NCBI RefSeq assembly: GCF_024584805.1
Contig: NZ_CP075715.1
Location: forward strand, 744,001-808,000
From: Streptomyces sp. FIT100
Lineage (GTDB): Bacteria > Actinomycetota > Actinomycetes > Streptomycetales > Streptomycetaceae
Length of the DNA stretch: 64,000 nucleotides
Reading direction: 5' to 3'
The translations under genes and the position numbers were made by a program. This document shows, piece after piece, positions 51,138-58,523 of the stretch. The notes below the pieces were generated by a model. The model searched no databases. It had not been told where the DNA came from and saw nothing but the letters and a program-made list of their open reading frames with translations. Position 1 is the first letter of the stretch, and every line of letters starts with the position of its first letter.

Positions 51138-52326
51138 TGGAACGGGCGTGGGCGGCGACCGGGACAGGGGTCGCGCTCAGCGCCTCGCAGAGGTCCGCCC
51201 AGAGGTCCTCGACGTCCTCGAGACCGACCGACATGCGCAGCAGCCGGTCGCTGACGCCCGCGGCACGCCGGTCTCCCTCGGCCACGATCCGGTGGCTGAT
51301 GGAGGCCGGGTGCTGGATCAGCGTGTCGACGCTGCCGAGGCTCACCGCGGGCGTGATCAGCCGGACCCCCGCGACCACGTCGCGCGCCTCGCCGTACACC
51401 TCGAACGAGACCATCGCACCGCCCACCGCCGGGTAGTGGACCCGGGCGACGCGCGGGTCGGCGGCGAGTCGCCGGGCCAGATCGGCCGCGGTGACCGATG
51501 CCGCCCGTATCCGCACCGGAAGCGTTGCCAGCCCGCGCAGCAGCAGATAGCCGGCCATCGGGTGCAGCACCCCTCCGGTGGCGAAGCGCACCTGCCGCAG
51601 GGCGGCCGCGAACTCCTCGTCGCAGGCCACGACCCCGCCCATGACGTCGCCGTGCCCACCCAGGTACTTGGTCGCGCTGTGCAGGACGACCCGGGCACCC
51701 TGCTCCACGGGGCGCTGGAGGACGGGGGTGGCGAAGGTGTTGTCGACCAGCAGCGGCACCGAGCCGCACACATGGGCGAGAGCGCGGATGTCGGTCTCGG
51801 CGAGGGTGGGGTTCGCCGGGGTCTCGACCATCACCAGGCCGGTGTCGGGCCGGATCGCGTCGGCGACGCCCGCCGGGTCGGTCCAGGTCACCTCGGTGCC
51901 GAGCAGCCCGCCGTCCAGGAGGTGGTCGCTGCAGCCGTAGAGCGGCCGGACGGCGACCACGTGCCGCAGCCCCATGGAGGCCCTGACCAGCAGGACCGCG
52001 GTGAGGGCGGCCATTCCGCTGGCGAAGGCGACGGCGTCGGCCGCGCCCTCCAGCCGGGCGAGCGCGGTCTCGAAACGGGCCGTCGTGGGGTTGTCGAGCC
52101 GGGCGTAGACCGGCGGGCCGTCGAGCCGGGCGCCGGTCGCGGCGAAGGTGTCGATCCGCGCCGCCTCCGCCGCCACGTCGTGCGAGGGGTAGGTGGTGGA
52201 CAGATCGATGGGTGCGGCGTGCAGGCCGAGGGCGACGAGGTCCTCGCGGCCGGCGTGCACGGCTTCGGTGGCCAGCGCCCGCGCGGTGGGTGTGGCGGCG
52301 GGGGTGGCCGGAGCGGCGTAGTCCAT
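51073..52326 (-). CDS. Trans-sulfuration PLP enzyme (cystathionine gamma-synthase/lyase family)
   Basis: The 417-aa enzyme belongs to the Cys/Met metabolism PLP family: TTYPS, the YARLDNPTTARFETALARLEGA block, FASGMAALTAVLL, VETPANPTLAETDI, DNTFATPVLQRP and the PLP lysine in HSATKYLGGHGD. Members make or cleave cystathionine or methionine; the exact reaction cannot be fixed from sequence. It is divergent from an Lrp/AsnC gene with a palindrome between them, so it is probably Lrp-regulated. The Ala-rich C-terminal tail (about 35 residues) is not catalytic. Confidence 0.92.
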   Translation of the reverse strand: MDYAAPATPAATPTARALATEAVHAGREDLVALGLHAAPIDLSTTYPSHDVAAEAARIDTFAATGARLDGPPVYARLDNPTTARFETALARLEGAADAVAFASGMAALTAVLLVRASMGLRHVVAVRPLYGCSDHLLDGGLLGTEVTWTDPAGVADAIRPDTGLVMVETPANPTLAETDIRALAHVCGSVPLLVDNTFATPVLQRPVEQGARVVLHSATKYLGGHGDVMGGVVACDEEFAAALRQVRFATGGVLHPMAGYLLLRGLATLPVRIRAASVTAADLARRLAADPRVARVHYPAVGGAMVSFEVYGEARDVVAGVRLITPAVSLGSVDTLIQHPASISHRIVAEGDRRAAGVSDRLLRMSVGLEDVEDLWADLCEALSATPVPVAAHARSTTPARPARAAVPAAAAGEAAG

Positions 52327-52344
52327 GGGCGCAGCCTGAACAAT

Positions 52345-52356
52345 TACCGGGCGGTA
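52345..52356. promoter_or_regulatory. Palindrome between the PLP enzyme and Lrp genes
   Basis: TACCG-GG-CGGTA is a perfect 12-bp palindrome in the 59-base divergent intergenic region and is likely bound by the adjacent Lrp-type regulator. Confidence 0.5.
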
Positions 52357-52385
52357 GTGCGATCACTCCGTGCTACGTTCGGGCC

Positions 52386-52862
52386 ATGGCCGAATCCGTC
52401 GAACTGGACCCGGTGGATCTCCGCATACTGCGCGTTCTCCAGAACGACGCCCGGACCACCTACCGGGAGGTGGCCGCCGAGGTGGGCGTCGCGCCCTCGA
52501 CCTGTCTCGACCGGGTGGCCCGGTTGCGCCGCGCCGGGGTCATCCTGGGTCATCAGCTCCGACTCGATCCGGCCAAACTCGGCCGGGGTCTTGAAGCGCT
52601 CCTCTCCGTTCAGGTACGCCCCCACAGGCGCGAGCTGATCGGGCCCTTCGTGGACCGGATCCGGGCGCTGCCGGAGTCCCGTGCGCTCTTCCATCTCACC
52701 GGGCCCGACGACTATCTCGTGCACGTGGCCGTCTCCGACACGGCCGATCTCCAGCGGCTGGTGCTCGACGAGTTCACCTCGCGGCCCGAAGTCGCCCGCG
52801 TGGAGACCCGGCTGATCTTCCAGCACTGGGACTGCGGACCGCTGCTCCCGCCGGGTGCCTGA
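52386..52862 (+). CDS. Lrp/AsnC-family regulator
   Basis: The 158-aa protein has an N-terminal helix-turn-helix (DLRILRVLQNDARTTYREVAAEVGVAPSTCLDRVARLRRAGVI) and an AsnC ligand-binding alpha/beta domain (FHLTGPDDYLVHVAVSDTADLQRLV). It forms dimers or higher oligomers that respond to amino acids. It is divergent from the sulfur amino-acid enzyme gene, its probable target. Confidence 0.93.
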   Translation: MAESVELDPVDLRILRVLQNDARTTYREVAAEVGVAPSTCLDRVARLRRAGVILGHQLRLDPAKLGRGLEALLSVQVRPHRRELIGPFVDRIRALPESRALFHLTGPDDYLVHVAVSDTADLQRLVLDEFTSRPEVARVETRLIFQHWDCGPLLPPGA

Positions 52863-53042
52863 GAGCGTTCCCCGGCCGTTCCGCGGCCGGTCCCGACCGC
52901 TCCGCGTCCGTTCCGATGCCTTTCCGGCGCTTTTCCCTCACCTTCCCCGTATCGCTCAAACGCGGCGGGACAGGCTCGTTTGTCAGCCGACCGAGATCCA
53001 ACGATGATGACGCGGGCACCCCACCCGTATCAGGATGAGCCC

Positions 53043-54731
53043 ATGCCAGAGACACCGAGCAGCGCGCTGCCCCGCCAGGTCGCCGACGCCTACGTCGACG
53101 CACTCATCGACCTCGACCCGATCACCGGTACCTACCTCGGAGTTCCGGAGAGCGCAGGCCGCCTCCCCGACTTCTCCCCGGCCGGCCAGGACGCACTGGC
53201 CGGCCTCGCCCGCGCGACGCTCGAACGGCTCGACGAGGCCGAGCGGCTGCCCGGCGCCGGCACGGACACCGAACGGCGGTGCGGACGGCTGCTGCGCGAG
53301 CGCCTCACGGCCGAACTGGCCGTCCACGATGCCGAAGAGGGGCTGCGCACCGTCAGCAATCTCCGCTCCCCCGCGCACGCGGTGCGCAATGTGTTCACCG
53401 TCATGCCGACCGCTACGAAGGCCGACTGGTCGGCCGTGGCGGAGCGGCTGCGGGCGGTGCCCGAGGCGCTGGAGGGCTACCGGGCGTCGCTCGCCCTCGG
53501 GCTCGAACGCAAGCTGCCTGCCGGGCCGCGGGCGACGGCCGCCTTCATCGGACAGCTGGCGGAGTGGTCGGGAGCGGGCCGAGCACCGGGCTGGTTCGAG
53601 GAGTTCGTCGCACCGGGCCCGGCCGAGCTCCGCGCCGAACTCGACAGCGCCGCACGGGCGGCGACGGCCGCGGTCACCGGGCTGCGCGACTGGATGCGCG
53701 ACGTCTACGCGCCCGCCGTCGAGTCGGCGTCCGACACCGTCGGCCGTGAGCGGTACGTGCGCTGGGCCCGCTTCTTCAACGGCACCGAGCTCGACATCGA
53801 CGAGGCGTACGCGTACGGCTGGGCCGAATACCACCGGCTGATGGCCGAGATGACGGCCGAGGCGGACAAGATCCTGCCCGGCGCCGGCCCGTGGGAGGCC
53901 CTCGCCCACCTCGACGAGCACGGCACCCACATCGAGGGCGTCGACGAGGTCCGGACCTGGCTGCAGTCGCTGATGGACGAGGCCGTCGACGCGCTGGACG
54001 GCACGCATTTCGAGCTCGCGGAGCGGGTGCGCCGGGTCGAGTCCCGTATCGCACCGGCCGGCAGTGCGGCAGCGCCGTACTACACGGGCCCCTCGGAGGA
54101 CTTCTCGCGACCCGGCCAGACCTGGCTGCCGACGATGGGCGAGACACGCTTCCCCGTGTACGACCTGGTCTCCACCTGGTACCACGAGGGCGTCCCCGGC
54201 CACCACCTCCAGATCGCGCAGTGGGCGCACGTCGCCGACCAGCTCTCGCGCTACCAGGCCACCGTCGGATCGGTCAGCGCCAACTGCGAGGGCTGGGCGC
54301 TGTACGCGGAGCGCCTCATGGACGAGCTCGGCTTCCTGCCCGACGCCGAGCGCAGGCTCGGCTATCTGGACGCGCAGATGATGCGGGCCTGCCGGGTGAT
54401 CGTCGACATCGGCATGCACCTGGAGCTGGAGATCCCGGCCGATTCGCCGTTCCACCCGGGCGAGCGCTGGACGCCGGAGCTGGCGCAGGAGTTCTTCGGG
54501 CGCCACAGCGGACGTCCTGCGGACTTCGTCGAGAGCGAGCTGACCCGCTATCTCTCCATGCCGGCCCAGGCCATCGGCTACAAGCTCGGTGAGCGGGCGT
54601 GGCTGCTGGGCCGTGAGCGGGCACGTGCCGCGCGCGGCGAGGCGTTCGACGCCAAGGCGTGGCACATGGCCGCGCTCTCCCAGGGGCCGCTCGGCCTGGA
54701 CGACCTCGTCGACGAGCTGGCGAAGCTCTGA
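53043..54731 (+). CDS. DUF885-family putative metalloprotease
   Basis: The 562-aa protein belongs to the DUF885 group of zinc metallopeptidase-like proteins, seen in the C-terminal block DLVSTWYHEGVPGHHLQIAQ (HExxxxH-like zinc site), followed by NCEGWALYAERLMDE and PAQAIGYKLGE. The N-terminal half is helical (YVDALIDLDPITGTYLG). There is no signal peptide. GGATGAG precedes ATG 53043. Substrates are unknown, although homologues resemble carboxypeptidases. Confidence 0.9.
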   Translation: MPETPSSALPRQVADAYVDALIDLDPITGTYLGVPESAGRLPDFSPAGQDALAGLARATLERLDEAERLPGAGTDTERRCGRLLRERLTAELAVHDAEEGLRTVSNLRSPAHAVRNVFTVMPTATKADWSAVAERLRAVPEALEGYRASLALGLERKLPAGPRATAAFIGQLAEWSGAGRAPGWFEEFVAPGPAELRAELDSAARAATAAVTGLRDWMRDVYAPAVESASDTVGRERYVRWARFFNGTELDIDEAYAYGWAEYHRLMAEMTAEADKILPGAGPWEALAHLDEHGTHIEGVDEVRTWLQSLMDEAVDALDGTHFELAERVRRVESRIAPAGSAAAPYYTGPSEDFSRPGQTWLPTMGETRFPVYDLVSTWYHEGVPGHHLQIAQWAHVADQLSRYQATVGSVSANCEGWALYAERLMDELGFLPDAERRLGYLDAQMMRACRVIVDIGMHLELEIPADSPFHPGERWTPELAQEFFGRHSGRPADFVESELTRYLSMPAQAIGYKLGERAWLLGRERARAARGEAFDAKAWHMAALSQGPLGLDDLVDELAKL

Positions 54732-54732
54732 C

Positions 54733-54830
54733 GGCTCGGTCGGCCCGGACGGCTCGGACACCGCTCTGACAGTTCGGTCGGCTCGGACGGCTCGGACACT
54801 GTTCAGACGGCTCGGACCGCTCAGACGGTG
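54733..54830 (+). repeat. Short imperfect repeats of GGCTCGGAC
   Basis: The region after the DUF885 stop contains many copies of GGCTCGGAC and close variants in direct orientation. No gene is supported between 54732 and 55023. Confidence 0.6.
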
Positions 54831-55023
54831 TGCGGGCCCTTCGACCGCTCCGACGCCCGGCCGTACGGCGTCGGGCGGCGCCCCGGGGGCCCCGCGGGCC
54901 CCGCAGGTTCCGTGAGCGCCGCGAGCCCCGTGGGCATCATGACGGCCCGGGCCCGCGCATCCGCGGCGGCCGGGCCGGCGCGGATGCGCGGGCCCGGCCT
55001 TCCGGTCAGGCACGGCCCGCCGG

Positions 55024-55878
55024 TCACGAACGACTGAAGCCGCCCTCGGAGTTGATGACCTGGCCCGTGACCCATTCCGCCTCGTCGGTCGCGAGCCAGG
55101 CGATCAGCCGGGCCGGATCGTCAGGCATCCCCCAGCGGCCGGCCGGGAAGCGGGCGGCGACGGAGTCGTACACCTCGCCCGAAAGGTAATCCGTGTCCAC
55201 GGGCCCCGGATTGACGGTGTTGACCGTCACCGCGAGGCCGCCGAGGGCGGTGGCGAGCGTACGCGTGGCCGACGCCAAGGCGCCCTTGGCCAGGGCGTAC
55301 GCAACCTCGCGCGGCATCCCGTCGGCGAGGTCCTGGCCGGAGGTCATCATGACGACCCGGCCGCCGGGCGTGCGGGGCGGCAGGGCCGCACGCAGCCGGG
55401 CGTACGCCTGGGCCAGCAGGATCACGGATCGGGTGTCGGTCGCCCAGTGGGCGTCGAGCATGACCGCGTCGATCGTGTCGAGCGTGCCGTCGGAGCCGCT
55501 CAGGGCGTGGTTGGCGACGAGGATGTCGACCCGCCCGCCGAGCGCCCCGGCCGCCCGGTCCATCAGCTCCGCCGGGGCGTCGGGGTCGGTGAGATCGCCG
55601 GGGCCGTGGCAGACCCGCGCCTCCGGGTCGCCGAGCGCCTCCCGCACTCCGTCCGCCACCGCGTCGGGGCCGCCGGGCTCGGCGCCCCAGGGCTGGGTCG
55701 CGTCGTGCGGGACATGGTGGTGCAGATAGAGGCTCGCGCCGTACGCGGCGAGCCGGCGGGCGATCGCGTATCCGATGCCGCTGCGCCGGCTCGCGCCGGT
55801 CACCAGCGCGGTACGGCCGCGCAGCGGCAGGGGGTCACGGCGCAGTTCGGCCGTGCCGGGGTGCGGGAACCTGGGCAT
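55024..55878 (-). CDS. Short-chain dehydrogenase/reductase
   Basis: The 284-aa protein has a Rossmann fold with the cofactor loop VTGASRRSGIGYAIARRL, the DILVANHA segment (an NNAG variant) and catalytic YALAK with the upstream Ser in MMTSGQD. The C-terminus INSEGGFSRS is that of classical SDRs. The loop variant TGASRRSGIG occurs in a subgroup acting on aminoglycoside- or sugar-like substrates and ketones, but the substrate is unknown here. Confidence 0.9.
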   Translation of the reverse strand: MPRFPHPGTAELRRDPLPLRGRTALVTGASRRSGIGYAIARRLAAYGASLYLHHHVPHDATQPWGAEPGGPDAVADGVREALGDPEARVCHGPGDLTDPDAPAELMDRAAGALGGRVDILVANHALSGSDGTLDTIDAVMLDAHWATDTRSVILLAQAYARLRAALPPRTPGGRVVMMTSGQDLADGMPREVAYALAKGALASATRTLATALGGLAVTVNTVNPGPVDTDYLSGEVYDSVAARFPAGRWGMPDDPARLIAWLATDEAEWVTGQVINSEGGFSRS

Positions 55879-55941
55879 GGCAGCCCATCCTGGAGCGGCT
55901 TCCTCGCGGTGTCACGCGAATTCCCGCGCGGCGGACTCCCT

Positions 55942-56406
55942 TCAGCAGCCGCAGGCCCCAGCCCCGGCCGGTGCGGTGAGCGGGTCGGGGGCGCCGCGCC
56001 GCTCGCCCTCCCAGGTCTCGTACGCGAAGCCCTCCCGCACCCAGTACTCGAAGCCGCCGAGCATCTCCTTGACCCGGTAGCCGAGTTCGGCGAGGGCGAG
56101 CGCCGCGCGGCTGGCGCCGTTGCAGCCGGGGCCCCAGCAGTAGGTGACGACCGGAACGGACGGGTCCAGGAGGTGTGCCGCCTGCTCGGGGACGAGGGCG
56201 GTGGGCAGGTGGACCGCGCCCGGGACGTGGCCCTGGTCCCACGCCTCGGTGGAACGGGAGTCGAGCAGGACGAACCCCGGGTCACCGCCGCCGGCGGCGA
56301 GCGCGGCGGCGACGTCCGAGACGTCGGCGTGGAGGGCCAGGCTCGCCGAGAAGTAGGCGGCGGCCGTGGCGGACGGGGCCGGGGGAACACGGAGTACGGG
56401 GTTCAT
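55942..56406 (-). CDS. Rhodanese-like sulfurtransferase
   Basis: The 154-aa single-domain protein has LLDSRSTEAWDQGHVPGAVHLP and the active-site loop YCWGPGCNGA, whose first Cys is the usual persulfide carrier. The C-terminus is cysteine-containing (AGACGC). ATG 56406 is preferred over upstream ATGs because the family N-terminus begins close by. It is divergent from an Lrp-type gene, an arrangement frequent for this rhodanese/Lrp pair in actinobacteria. Confidence 0.88.
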   Translation of the reverse strand: MNPVLRVPPAPSATAAAYFSASLALHADVSDVAAALAAGGGDPGFVLLDSRSTEAWDQGHVPGAVHLPTALVPEQAAHLLDPSVPVVTYCWGPGCNGASRAALALAELGYRVKEMLGGFEYWVREGFAYETWEGERRGAPDPLTAPAGAGACGC

Positions 56407-56500
56407 GACCCCCAATCTAGGTTCGGGGATCATCACGATGAAGGGAGGATTCCCGGCACTCCTCTTGATGGACCGCGGAATCCCCTGCTATTCCTCCTGT

Positions 56501-56947
56501 ATGACGGGATATTCACCGGACGCCACGGACTGGCGCATCCTCGACGCCCTGCAGAGCCAGGGGCGCGCCAGTTTCACCGAGCTGGCCAGGGCGGTCTCGA
56601 TGTCGCCGAGCGCGGTGACCGAGCGGGTCCGCAGGCTGGAGGAGGCCGGGGTGATCTCGGGCTACACGGCGGTGGTGGACCAGGAGCGGCTCGGGCTGCC
56701 GATCCTCGCGTTCGTGCGGCTGCGGTATCCGAACGGCAACTACAAGCCGTTCCACGACCTGCTCTCGGCGACGCCCGAGGTGCTGGAGGCACACCATGTG
56801 ACGGGCGACGACTGCTTCGTCCTCAAGGTCGCCGCCCGGTCGATGAGCCACCTGGAAGAGGTGTCCGGAAGGATCGGCACGCTCGGGTCGGTGACGACGA
56901 GCGTCGTCTACTCTTCCCCGCTCCGGCGCCGGGCGATCAGCCGCTGA
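56501..56947 (+). CDS. Lrp/AsnC-family regulator
   Basis: The 148-aa regulator has DWRILDALQSQGRASFTELARAVSMSPSAVTERVRRLEEAGVI as the helix-turn-helix and an AsnC domain (EAHHVTGDDCFVLKVAARSMSHLEEV). TTCCTCCTGT immediately precedes the ATG, so the ribosome binding site is weak and initiation may be nearly leaderless. The 94-base divergent region contains GAGGA...TCCTC arms that may be its operator. The rhodanese gene is the likely target. Confidence 0.92.
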   Translation: MTGYSPDATDWRILDALQSQGRASFTELARAVSMSPSAVTERVRRLEEAGVISGYTAVVDQERLGLPILAFVRLRYPNGNYKPFHDLLSATPEVLEAHHVTGDDCFVLKVAARSMSHLEEVSGRIGTLGSVTTSVVYSSPLRRRAISR

Positions 56948-56961
56948 GACCCGGGCGCGGC

Positions 56962-57030
56962 GCGGCGCTGCGCTCAGGGTGCTGCGCTCGGGACGCTGCG
57001 ATCGGGATGCTGTGATCAGGGCGCTGCGAT
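56962..57030 (+). repeat. 14-base tandem repeat
   Basis: Four to five imperfect copies of a unit near GGGACGCTGCGATC lie between the Lrp gene and the GNAT gene. Confidence 0.7.
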
Positions 57031-57139
57031 CAAGCGCCGTACGCCGCCACGGCCCGGCTGTGAGAGTGCCCCGGAGAGTGCGGTGAACCTCCCGCTGGTT
57101 ACCCTTCCTCGTCCCGCACCCACCAGGGAGGCCCCCAGC

Positions 57140-57682
57140 ATGAGCAGCACCACGTCGTCCTTTCCCGAGCGGATCGAGCTCGTCGGGGAGGGTCTCGTCC
57201 TGCGCGACTGGACGGAGGCGGACACGTCCGCCATGCCGGAGCTGTTCGACCACCCCGACATCGCGTACTGGACGCCGATCGTCTCCCCCTTCGACGACGC
57301 GGCCGCCCGCGCGCGGCTGGAGCGGGCCCGGCAGCTGCGGGCCGAGGGCACGGCCGTCCTCCTCGCCATCACCGTCGACGGCGGGGCACCGCTCGGCGAG
57401 GTGATGCTGCGGCGTTCCCCCGAGGGCACAGAGATCGGCTACGCGGTCGGCCCGGCGCACCGCGGCCAGGGCCTGGCGGCGCGGGCGGTGCGGGTGATGG
57501 CCGACCATGCCTTCGAACAGCTGGGCGTGGAGCGCGTGATATTGGAGCTCGAGGCCGAGAACGCCGCGAGCGTCGCCGTGGCCACCAAGGCGGGCTTCCG
57601 TCTGCTCGACGTGCCGCTGATCGAGGGGGCGGAGAAGGGGCGGCCCTACGCCCTGCAGACATGGGGCCTGAACCGCCCCTGA
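57140..57682 (+). CDS. GNAT-family N-acetyltransferase
   Basis: The 180-aa protein belongs to the RimJ/RimL-like group (Acetyltransf_3): LRDWTEADTSAMPELFDHPDIAYW, the acetyl-CoA loop VGPAHRGQGLAARAVRVM, and LELEAENAASVAVATKAGFR. It resembles N-terminal or amino-sugar acetyltransferases without a specific match. AGGGAGG precedes the ATG at 57140 by good spacing. Confidence 0.9.
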   Translation: MSSTTSSFPERIELVGEGLVLRDWTEADTSAMPELFDHPDIAYWTPIVSPFDDAAARARLERARQLRAEGTAVLLAITVDGGAPLGEVMLRRSPEGTEIGYAVGPAHRGQGLAARAVRVMADHAFEQLGVERVILELEAENAASVAVATKAGFRLLDVPLIEGAEKGRPYALQTWGLNRP

Positions 57683-57812
57683 TCGCCCTCCGCACATGGA
57701 ACAGGCAGCTGTCCGGCGCATGTTCGAGGGGCGGGTGTGGGGCGTGGTGCAGGGGGGAGTAGTGTCCGCTCGCATCAACCCCCCTCAGAAGTACAGAGTG
57801 TGTGGAGGACAG

Positions 57813-58436
57813 ATGAAGGTACTCACCCGTGCGTGGCAGCGCTCGGGCGCTCTGATAACGGGCGCGGCCGTCGGTTTCGTCGGAGTGGGCCTGTGTGCCA
57901 CTCCGGTGGCGGCCCACACGCCCGTGTGGACGGTGACGTGCTCCGAGGTCACCGTCGATCTCACGGCCTACAACGACGATGTCACCAACACGGTGACCAT
58001 CACCGTCGACGGCAAGGACCTGCTGCCCGCCAAGGAGTTCGGGCGCGAGTTCCACGAGACGCTGAAGCTTCCCGAGCACAAGACCGAGGTGCCGGTGCGC
58101 CTCGTCGTGAAGGCGGGCGACGGGGACGGGTTCTCGCGCGACGAGACCAAGTCCTCGCCGGTCTGCGAGACCACGCCGCCCGCCGAGACCACCCCGCCCG
58201 CCGAGACGCCGGAGCCTTCCGGGACTCCGGAGCCCTCGGAGACCACCCCGGGCACCGAGCCGCCCAGCTCGGAGCCGCCCGCTCCGTCGACCAGCGCCCC
58301 GGCGCCGGGTGACCTCGCGGAGACCGGTGGATCCAGCGCGACCCCGGTGATCGCCGGTGCCGCGGTCGTCGCGGTCCTGGCCGGTGGCGGCATCCTGGTC
58401 GTGACCCGCAGGCGCCGCGCGGCCGACCGCGGCTGA
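57813..58436 (+). CDS. Sortase-anchored surface protein (LAETG)
   Basis: The 207-aa protein has a signal peptide (AWQRSGALITGAAVGFVGVG, cleavage near VAAH). A short beta-rich domain with two cysteines (VTCSEV and SPVCET) follows, then a proline/threonine/glutamate-rich stalk of PPAET and PEPS units. The C-terminal sorting signal is LAETG, a hydrophobic helix and RRRR. LAxTG is the signal used by class E sortases of streptomycetes. GGAGGACAG precedes the ATG. It is covalently attached to peptidoglycan; its role is unknown. Confidence 0.88.
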   Translation: MKVLTRAWQRSGALITGAAVGFVGVGLCATPVAAHTPVWTVTCSEVTVDLTAYNDDVTNTVTITVDGKDLLPAKEFGREFHETLKLPEHKTEVPVRLVVKAGDGDGFSRDETKSSPVCETTPPAETTPPAETPEPSGTPEPSETTPGTEPPSSEPPAPSTSAPAPGDLAETGGSSATPVIAGAAVVAVLAGGGILVVTRRRRAADRG

Positions 58437-58452
58437 CCTCCTCCCGGTATCA

Positions 58453-58485
58453 CGTGCCCTGCGGCCTCTTCGGCCGCAGGGCACG
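58453..58485. terminator. Bidirectional terminator hairpin
   Basis: CGTGCCCTGCGGCC and GGCCGCAGGGCACG form a 14-bp perfect stem with loop TCTTC between the convergent sortase-substrate and sbcC genes, so it can serve both. Confidence 0.85.
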
Positions 58486-58523
58486 TCCGTGCGGGGCCAC
58501 CACCACCGGCGGGCGGTGGGGTT

